NCBI GenBank assembly: GCA_903632075.3
Contig: CAHIKZ030003485.1
Span: forward strand, 1,529,501-1,593,500
DNA: 64,000 bases
Direction of reading: 5' to 3'
From: Acanthosepion pharaonis
Taxonomy: Eukaryota > Mollusca > Cephalopoda > Sepiida > Sepiidae
The position numbers and the translations under genes are program-made. The notes beneath the pieces are model-generated. The model saw nothing but the letters and a program-made list of their open reading frames with translations, made no database searches and had not been told where the DNA came from. Below, piece by piece: positions 57,830 through 64,000 of this stretch. Within the stretch, counting starts at the first letter, position 1, and each line of letters starts with the position of its first letter.

Positions 57830-59095
57830 ATCTATGTCAATTAATGCAGAGAGCTTTTGCACAAATTGCTATTTTTTTAACATCTTAATCTATCTCACAA
57901 ATATATTCTTTTTGTATTAAAATTTCTAATTATTGAAAATGATTATTTACTCAAGTCAACCTTGTGTACATATGTCTTATGATTTTACATTTAAAATTCT
58001 GTCTCTTAAGAAAATCTATTAGACAACCACAACAAACTACACACATTCTGTAGAACCACTTTAACCTACAACAAACTTTAGCTGGTAAATATTATTATAA
58101 CACAGATACATGAACTGCAGATTAGACTTGTAAAATTACATCAATATATGAAGGGCACTTTCAGACCTTGGTTCGACAAAGAAGAGATTAGTTAGATTTA
58201 GGGAAGTGAGTCGTGTACAAACATTTGAACTCTCCTCGTAATAGCGTATTTTTTGATAGCTTTGATTTGTCACGTTCATCATAAATATAGCACAAGGTCA
58301 ATTGTATTTGATAAATACCGGAGTCTACAACAAAAAAGAAAAAGAACTCTGATTTATGACTGATGAACTTGACATCATGTTCAAATACGATAACATAGCG
58401 TTATTGAAATATGCAATGTTTTGTTTCAGTCTGGTTTAATTAAAATATTTGATTGCTTGTACTTATTTCTAATGTTTTCTTTAGCATCATATATCCGCGA
58501 TATTTCTTGGTCTTTTACTTGTCATTTCCTTCTACTTTTTGCCTGTCTTTTTTCGTTCTTGGTACGACTTATCATGCTCTTGTCACGCGTACTTTCCTTA
58601 ATGTATTTGTTCTAAAAAGTTTTATATTTGTTCATAATTGCAAGTGCATGTTTGTTTGCAAATGGATTTTTTTTGTGTGGAGTTTGTTGTTTTATAGTTG
58701 ATGCATCTTTGTAGTTTTTTAGATTATGTGTAAGATTATCACTGCCGTAGTCAGTGCTTGGCTAGTGGCGCTTTTTACTCCTATTCTTACTTCTGGTTTC
58801 TTGTACATCTAGCTTCCTCTATTGCCGGCATTATGTCTCTACTGGCTGCCTTGCGTGTCGTCCAAACTTAAATAACTTGTAATACTGATTTGGGTAAAAT
58901 TTCAAATCTATAATCCTCTGTCTACATGATTCATATTCCCACCTGATTTAAGTGTATAAGGAAGACTATATTGAAAAATAAGTATTTTTTTTGTGTAAAC
59001 ATATTGAGGTAATTATGTATAGTTTAAATAAATCAACTTTTATATGAGTATATTTGTTGCGTTTTCGCTAAAAATGCATTCAAATGCAATATATA
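57830..59095. other. No gene recognised
   Basis: The frame 58453-58701 includes GTTYHALVT, which faintly recalls the end of the LINE endonuclease of copy 1 (GNSYHALVS), but the match is too short to call. Confidence 0.4.
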
Positions 59096-59101
59096 TATAA
59101 T

Positions 59102-59280
59102 GAATGAACGAAAAGAAAATAGGAAATCTATACTTAGTTTAGCCGACACGTTTCCTCGTTCGACGGACTTTATCAAGGCAAATGTGATGGTTTCGTTTTG
59201 TAAAATATTTTATTTGCTTTGATACTCCGAAATGCGTTGGCTAAACTAAGTATAGTTTTCCTATTGTATTTTCATTCGTT
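59102..59280. mobile_element. Palindromic element end with hammerhead-like cores (PLE-like)
   Basis: Arms 59102-59154 and 59227-59280 are inverted copies of about 52 bp; the shared core is TATACTTAGTTTAGCC. Reading inward on the minus strand the left arm continues CCTTGATAAAGTCC...GAAACGTGTCGGC, and on the plus strand the right arm has CTTTGATACTCCGAAATGCG, both degenerate forms of the hammerhead core (CUGAUGA...GAAA). This suggests two facing termini of a Penelope-like element. No coding sequence is present between them. Confidence 0.5.
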
Positions 59281-59369
59281 TTGCCTCTTCTACAGATATA
59301 CTTCACGTGAGAAAATTTACACACATATTGCATATATTTTGATAGCATGTTTTCATTAATACGTGTCTC

Positions 59370-59505
59370 AGTAAATAATTTAGACAAGTTTTGTCTACTT
59401 ATTCTTAAAAGGATCCTCTCATATTTACAAAAAAGTTCCTTAGTATCCTTATTAAAGAAAATTACCCCGTTGACGCATATTCATTTTATTCCGAGTACTT
59501 GTGAC
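59370..59505 (-). pseudogene. Inverted-pair block, left arm (coding-like)
   Basis: The reverse complement matches 60800-60935 over about 130 bp (ACTCGGAATAAAATGAATAT, AATAAGGATACTAAG-AACTT, ATATGAGAGGATCCT, AGAATAAGTAGACAAAAC). It translates as KDTKELFCKYERILLRISRQ, with the same frame open in the other arm, so the pair came from a coding region. I suspect a Penelope-like N-terminus but cannot prove it. Confidence 0.5.
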
Positions 59506-59847
59506 ATTAGCACAACTTCATCTTCAGGGACTTGTTTTATCTAAGACAAAATTGTTGCGTTCATCTGAAAATTATATTTTTTATTTGTGAAGTGAAAAAC
59601 GTTAAACTTATGTACTGTACGATTTTTAAATTTTATGATGTAAGCAGTAACATCATGAGAAATAATCAAGCTATTAGGGGTTTTTTTTATTCTTGATTAC
59701 TTTATTATGTATTGTTGAATGTTATTATAGTTGACTTGAATTTAAGTGTACATTCCTTATTTGTTCATTATTTACTTAATAGCCTCTAGAAAAAAAATTA
59801 TTGAAAAAAGTTTGAACAAAGTAACTATAAACAAAATGTTTTTTCTG

Positions 59848-60600
59848 CTATCCTCTGCCAGCAGCAGAGATGGAGAAAGCATTACCTCGCACCATTGCCT
59901 GTGAGACACGCTGCAAAAGCCACTCCGCTTCACAAGGCTCGTCACTTAATCGAGACGCAATCCCACCAACCCTCCGAAGGAACGCCATTGAACGAGGACC
60001 AATAACCCCAGAAGCCTCCACTGCCACAGGAGTAAAAAAAAAAACTATCAGCAAGAGGAGAATATTTAACTATTTTCTTTTATCTCTGCGTCCCGGGCGA
60101 CAGACCCTGGCTCAACTGCGGACCTGATCAAATTACTGATCGAAAATGTATCAGCACAAGTCTCATCCCAAATAAACTTCTCCATTTTAAAAGGGAAAAT
60201 GGTAATGCCATCCGGCCGCTTTCTATCACCACGGTCGAGGCCTACGGGTTAGATTTGGGAAGGGAACCCAGTTGCATCCAGACCTCTTCTGATGATGTCA
60301 TTTATTGCTGCATGCCTTGGAAAGCGTCCGACATTACGACGACATGAGAGAGGATGAAAACCAAATTCTTCGATCGAAGCTCCACATCTGCATCTGTGAC
60401 GCTCACATAATTTGAGTCCAAGACGGATCACGACTCCGACTCGGTTGTGAAGCAAATAGTAGACAGGCGAGGCGAGGCTGATCCAGAGAGAGCCTCAAAT
60501 TAGTAAAATTGGCCTCGCATTTTATTTTATCCCAGCTTTTTTTGTTTTGATGTGTCTAGTGGGATAGAAAGTAATTCTTGGGCCCAGGCGCTGCAAGCTT
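59848..60600 (-). pseudogene. Non-LTR retroelement C-terminal region (relic)
   Basis: Minus frames: AWAQELLSIPLDTSKQKKLG (~60560), then 60249-60455 with LGLKLCERHRCRCGASIEEF, GFHPLSCRRNVGRFPRHAAI and NDIIRRGLDATG, then GDRKRPDGITIFPFKMEKFI and WDETCADTFSISNLIRSAVE, and after a frame change at the A-run (60032) 59848-60054 with FFTPVAVEASGVIGPRSMAF and EWLLQRVSQAMVRGNAFSIS. The C-x4-C-x-C and C-x5-RH blocks and the order match a C-terminal region widespread in invertebrate retroelement proteins. Exact clade not assigned. Nuclease-like PDG/WDxT residues are visible. Confidence 0.65.
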
Positions 60601-60799
60601 GTTCCAAAGAACTACCCGAGAAACATTGAGACGATCCACCAAGAATCTCATCAATTAATTCATAATTAATAAGCTATTAGTTAAAACCTAGATATTTTAA
60701 AAAAATATCTACTGTAAACATTTAAAATAATTGTGCAGTATTCATAATTAATTTTATTAAGGGTTGGTTTAATTTTTTAATATAGATAGAATAAACTAA

Positions 60800-60935
60800 A
60801 ACTCGGAATAAAATGAATATCTATCAACATGGTAACTTTCTTTCTTCCTTTATTAAGGATACTAAGAAACTTGTCCGCAGATATGAGAGGATCCTATTAA
60901 GAATAAGTAGACAAAACTTTTTCTAAATTATTAAA
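60800..60935 (+). pseudogene. Inverted-pair block, right arm (coding-like)
   Basis: Plus translation FLSSFIKDTKKLVRRYERIL then LRISRQNFF, the counterpart of the left arm at 59370-59505. Outside it lies a long TA tract (60939-61013). Confidence 0.5.
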
Positions 60936-60936
60936 A

Positions 60937-60938
<2 letters not shown>

Positions 60939-61013
<75 letters not shown>
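60939..61013. repeat. (TA)n microsatellite
   Basis: About 75 bases of TA repeat. Confidence 0.96.
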
Positions 61014-61018
<5 letters not shown>

Positions 61019-61054
61019 TAACACGAGCATATGTAGAGTTCCCAGGCAGATGAA

Positions 61055-61267
61055 TTAGCAATGTATTGCGTTTTTCTTTTCTTCATATCTTAAGATGTTG
61101 CATTTATACATTTTGTTCAATTCTTGATGACAACCGATTCTTACAACCAAGCAATACGTGATCCACTTGTTTTGCTCTGAGACAAACAATGGCTTCAGGT
61201 TCTTTTTCTTCTGAAGTCTTTCATGAAAGGCAGAGACGAAAAGCGTGAACAATGTTACGTTCAACAC
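61055..61267 (-). pseudogene. Possible Tc1-like transposase middle fragment
   Basis: The minus frame has HERLQKKKNLKPLFVSEQNK, which resembles the 'KPLxS..N+..R' linker before the catalytic domain of Tc1-like transposases. No catalytic motif follows. It shares strand with the helix-turn-helix piece at 61.58-61.81 kb, 0.3 kb upstream. Confidence 0.3.
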
Positions 61268-61580
61268 ACTTCATAGCAATACAACAGACAGAAGAGTTCT
61301 TTCTTAAAAAGCGTGGACAAATCGATGTCAAACACTAGATATATAGACTTTTATGAAAGATAATGAAAGATAGATATAATCTTAGGAAAGATAGATATAA
61401 GCAACTATGTGCGTATATTGAGATTGTTAGATGAAAACAAGCCAAAAGATATGAACAGCCTGAGAAAAATGTAAACCTAGAGCTCGATAGATTCATAGAC
61501 AAGACCTAGATAGATATGAATAAACTTTCTATATGTATGTATAGAACTTACTGTTGAGGAGTACCAGTATTTAAGTGACT

Positions 61581-61811
61581 TCATGCAATGTTCTTCTTCG
61601 TTGGCTGGTTTCCGTCTTTTTCAGTCGCTGTTGGTCTCGTTTCTGCACTGCTTGAGTTTTCATGTACCACTAATGTCATTTCAGAATGCCTTGTTACTGT
61701 TGACCGAGAAAAACTTAGAACACTCGCCTTCTCGAAGATAGAACACCTCATCTTCCTGGCCGCTGTAATTATTTCAGTGTGAAATGATGTTAAATCCTGT
61801 CTGTATTCCAT
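61581..61811 (-). pseudogene. Tc1-like transposase N-terminal helix-turn-helix fragment
   Basis: 76-codon frame MEYRQDLTSFHTEIITAARK, then SIFEKASVLSFSRSTVTR, the recognition-helix pattern (S..E.A..L.FSRSTV.R) of the first helix-turn-helix of Tc1-like transposases, followed by EMTLVVHENSSSAETRPTAT. The catalytic DDE domain is not found nearby; 61.3-61.56 kb is AT-rich. A dead fragment. Confidence 0.6.
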
Positions 61812-62075
61812 AAGTGGAGTAATGGATAGCGGCTCGGATTGAGGAATCGGAGAACCGAGTTCGAATTCCAGTTGAATCTATTACATTCACTTATGTGCTA
61901 ATACCCTTCGGAAAGGTATGATTCCTCATCTTGTCCCACAGCTATGGGTAAATAGCAGGACAGACTGGGTTCTATAGACTTGGATGGGTGGCAACTGGTC
62001 TAGGAGGACAACTCTGAATTCAAAACCGATCCTCCAGGTTGGGGGTTATGCAGTAGGCTAACAACCTACTCATGT
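61812..62075 (+). repeat. tRNA-derived SINE, second copy
   Basis: Head: A-box-like TGGAGTAATGGATAGCGG (~61815) and B box GAGTTCGAATTCC (~61858); body: TGCTAATACCCTTCGGAAAG, TATGGGTAAATAGCAGGACA, GACTGGGTTCTATAGACTTG, GGCAACTGGTCTAGGAGGAC. It is the same family as 39.64-40.01 kb on the other strand and lacks that copy's 3' extension. Confidence 0.85.
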
Positions 62076-62219
62076 AAAAAAACTGGCTTGTTATAAAAAC
62101 CGCAACGATATCTTGCGGCCCTATGTTCCACAAGGAATCTAAAGGAATAATATATATATTGTATGATTGTCACAGCTGCACTAATTGTTTATGTATGTCA
62201 CACATACGTCACCAGGATG

Positions 62220-62660
62220 AGTTCCTTTCTACAAGTGGAGGAAGACGAAAGTCCTAAGTATATTAATCTTTTGGTAATTTATAAAATAAAATTGTTAATT
62301 TTACGAGCTTCTAAGAAAATTGAAGATTGCTCGGAGGTAGTTTTGCCCAACACAGAAAGCTGCTACAAAAGTAAAATATTAACAAGAAAAGTCATGTTCT
62401 TAAATAGTCTCGCCAGATCGAGATTTTCTATAAATGTCATGCACACAAACGCTATTTCAGATTGATGGTTAAAACTGGCTTCGAATGGATGAAGCATGTG
62501 TCTTAGCAAGGACAATCCTTCTTCGAACCTCGTGGACTACCGTTACAGGATAACAAACAAAGAACTGTACCAGATAACAGAAATCACATCACTAGAGGGC
62601 TTTCTACAGCCATTAATACTGAAAAGAACAATAACAGCTACTGGACTTGAGAAACATTTT
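62220..62660 (+). pseudogene. LINE protein C-terminal fragment
   Basis: A near-open frame runs SSFLQVEEDESPKYINLLVI, then KVMFLNSLARSRFSINVMHT, ending 62462, and after a short break LSKDNPSSNLVDYRYRITNK and ELYQITEITSLEGFLQPLIL (62496-62708). The 'L...RSR' and 'Y.ITN.ELY.IT.' blocks resemble the post-RT tail of LINE proteins (region before the final zinc finger). RT and endonuclease are absent. Confidence 0.5.
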
Positions 62661-62670
62661 TACCTGAAAA

Positions 62671-62794
62671 ATTGTTTTAACAAAGATTTTATAAATTTCA
62701 GCCGATAGTGTCACTAACTTCTTTAGTCAATGAATGCTGAATGTTTCCCAGCGCTACTATCGGTTAAAATTTATAAAATCTCTGTTTAAACAAG
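62671..62794. repeat. Imperfect ~40-bp hairpin
   Basis: Left arm 62671-62712 (ATTGTTTTAACAAAGATTTT, ATAAATTTCAGCCGATAGTG) pairs with right arm 62753-62794 (CTACTATCGGTTAAAATTTA, TAAAATCTCTGTTTAAACAA) with a few mismatches around a ~40-base loop. Size resembles a short MITE or a precursor-RNA hairpin; no evidence of processing is available. Confidence 0.65.
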
Positions 62795-62799
62795 GAAAC

Positions 62800-63515
62800 G
62801 ACTATGATTTCAATTATGGTTACCATTTAATGGTCACGATTTAAAGTGAAAGCACTCTAGACTACCACTCACGAGCCTGGTGTATGTCATAATGTTCAGC
62901 TGAATTTCTCGACATAATCATAAAATATGCAGATGTCATAAGCATGAGGAATGCTGGAACCAGAAATCAAACCCAAAACATTTCTCATTTTATTTACCAT
63001 CATTTTTGGTTGATTAAATATAAGAGGTCAAAGATCGATAGATTAATTGATTGCTTGTCAATGACTGTGGGGAGGGGAAAATATCATTTGTACAGAAGTC
63101 AGTGAAAATGGATGCTAAAATTAAAATTAAATGAAGCTGAGCATACATGCACACATATTTAATTTAGGCCAGTTTAGTTAAAGACCGATGAAAACCCTCT
63201 GTTTAAGATTGTTTTATTTAAATTTCCTACTGTTCGGATTATTTTACCGGTTTCCGAGTTAAAATTTGAACATTTGAATTACTTAATATCTTCCGAGTTC
63301 TTTCGGCTTTCATAAACCATTATCAAAGAATTTTCCTTTGTGTTGAAAGGATTCCATCGATTTGCATACATTGGGTTTTCCATAGTTTTCGAGTCTCGAC
63401 ATGTAGGATTTTGCAAGTATCGCAACTTCACAATGTTTAAATTTTCTCTGGAAAGTGGAAAAATGGTCAGAAATGGAAAAATGGAAAAAATCACACACAC
63501 ACAAAAACATATATA

Positions 63516-63551
<36 letters not shown>

Positions 63552-63590
63552 AAAAATGTAGTTTTAAGGTATGCTATATTTCTGAGTTAA
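62800..63590. other. No gene recognised
   Basis: Short frames, none with a motif. TA repeat at 63519-63548. Confidence 0.4.
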
Positions 63591-63597
63591 AGTCCTC

Positions 63598-63779
63598 GAT
63601 ACTAGGAATAGAGCGTATGTAAATATAAAAGTGGATAGTGAGGTCAGTTCCCAGCAGCGGCACACTGGGTGGATCTCAATGTCCATAAATTCTATGCTAT
63701 CAGCTTGGGCATCAGGTATGACGATTGCATTTAAGCATGAAACAGACTGTCGCCGCTGGAAGTGACTACTGAATTCCCA

Positions 63780-63783
<4 letters not shown>
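63598..63783. mobile_element. Inverted-repeat element, short copy
   Basis: Starts ATAGAGCGTATGTAAATATA then AAAGTGG and ends ...ATGACGATTGCATTTAAGCA, TGAAACAGACTGTCGCCGCT, GGAAGTGACTACT. These phrases match the arms of the long copy at 24.01-24.69 kb (outer AGATAGAGCGTGTGTAAATA; inner GACGATTGCATATAGCATGA). The two ends of this copy pair with each other more weakly (AGCAGCGGC / GCCGCTGG). TA repeat follows at 63783. Confidence 0.7.

Positions 63784-63834
<51 letters not shown>
63783..63834. repeat. (TA)n microsatellite
   Basis: About 52 bases of TA repeat between the inverted-repeat element and the LINE copy. Confidence 0.95.
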
Positions 63835-63835
<1 letters not shown>

Positions 63836-63837
<2 letters not shown>

Positions 63838-64000
63838 GCTAGTTCACCCCAAATAAGGCAGAAGAACCATTAAGATGCAAGGGTATACCAAGTGTGAAAG
63901 AATTAGAAAACAGAAACATTACTAAGGAGAGGAGCAAGAACAAAAGAAGAGTAACCAAGAGGACAGTGGATAGCAATTGACATCATTTAATTTTTTGAAG
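63836..64000 (-). pseudogene. Jockey/CR1-like LINE 3' end (copy 3), running off the window
   Basis: On the minus strand it reads TTCAAAAAATTAAATGATGT, then GTTACTCTTCTTTTGTTC, TTCTTTCACACTTGG and ends TTATTTGGGGTGAA, the same 3' untranslated sequence as copies 1 (29.57 kb) and 2 (57.82 kb). Only the last ~165 bp lie in this window; the rest would continue to the right. Confidence 0.72.

Noticed and set aside
58453..58701. Possible LINE endonuclease end (GTTYHALVT)
   Set aside because: Only a nine-residue resemblance to copy 1, within a T-rich frame.

Overview
The window looks like non-genic nuclear DNA from an animal, most likely a marine invertebrate and probably a mollusc; a coleoid cephalopod is my best guess from the repeat mix. 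Reasons: the DNA is AT-rich, almost every open frame is short, there are many (TA)n, (CT)n, (CA)n and (TG)n runs, and the recognisable coding matter is decayed transposable elements of several classes. I found no intact host gene, no rRNA and no functional tRNA. The organism call is inference, because nothing here is a species marker.

Layout. 0-9.8 kb: mostly featureless AT-rich DNA with a 5' minisatellite, a mariner relic (1.57-2.30 kb), two tRNA-like (SINE-like) stretches and a 48-bp near-perfect palindrome at 4.42 kb. 9.8-15 kb: a minus-strand Ty3/gypsy element, with gag zinc knuckle and RT linker at 13.1-14.6 kb and integrase at 9.8-10.7 kb, split by an hAT-type end (11.95 kb), another dispersed repeat (12.48-13.02 kb) and a possible LTR/promoter block. 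15-19.5 kb: second mariner relic, a gag-like fragment and a SINE 3' end. 19.57-22.21 kb: a 2.6-kb element with ~170-bp terminal inverted repeats and TA target duplication, without a recognisable transposase. 22.2-32.3 kb: a nest of minus-strand LTR retrotransposons (two different pol genes), with a plus-strand jockey/CR1-like LINE in one and a ~680-bp inverted-repeat element in the other.

32.3-39.6 kb: mostly unassigned DNA with short palindromes, TATA-bearing promoter-like blocks, a degenerate hammerhead-like motif, two tandem ~155-bp duplications and a LINE C2H2 tail. 39.6-45.5 kb: a SINE, a Penelope-like (PLE) 3' end with GIY-YIG region, a LINE endonuclease fragment, an R2-group-like LINE RT relic and a PLE RT copy whose 5' part is inverted. 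48.2-50.9 kb: plus-strand Ty3/gypsy gag-protease relic followed by an LTR pair around an ~800-bp interior. 52.1-53.05 kb: third mariner relic (mellifera/Hsmar1-like). 55.35 kb: a well-formed hammerhead ribozyme core on the minus strand. 57-64 kb: two more LINE copies of the first family, a palindromic PLE-like end, inverted copies of a coding-like block around a LINE C-terminus, a Tc1-like fragment, a SINE, another LINE tail and a second copy of the inverted-repeat element.

The genes do not form a pathway: they are independent mobile elements, mostly dead, whose nesting gives a relative order of insertion.
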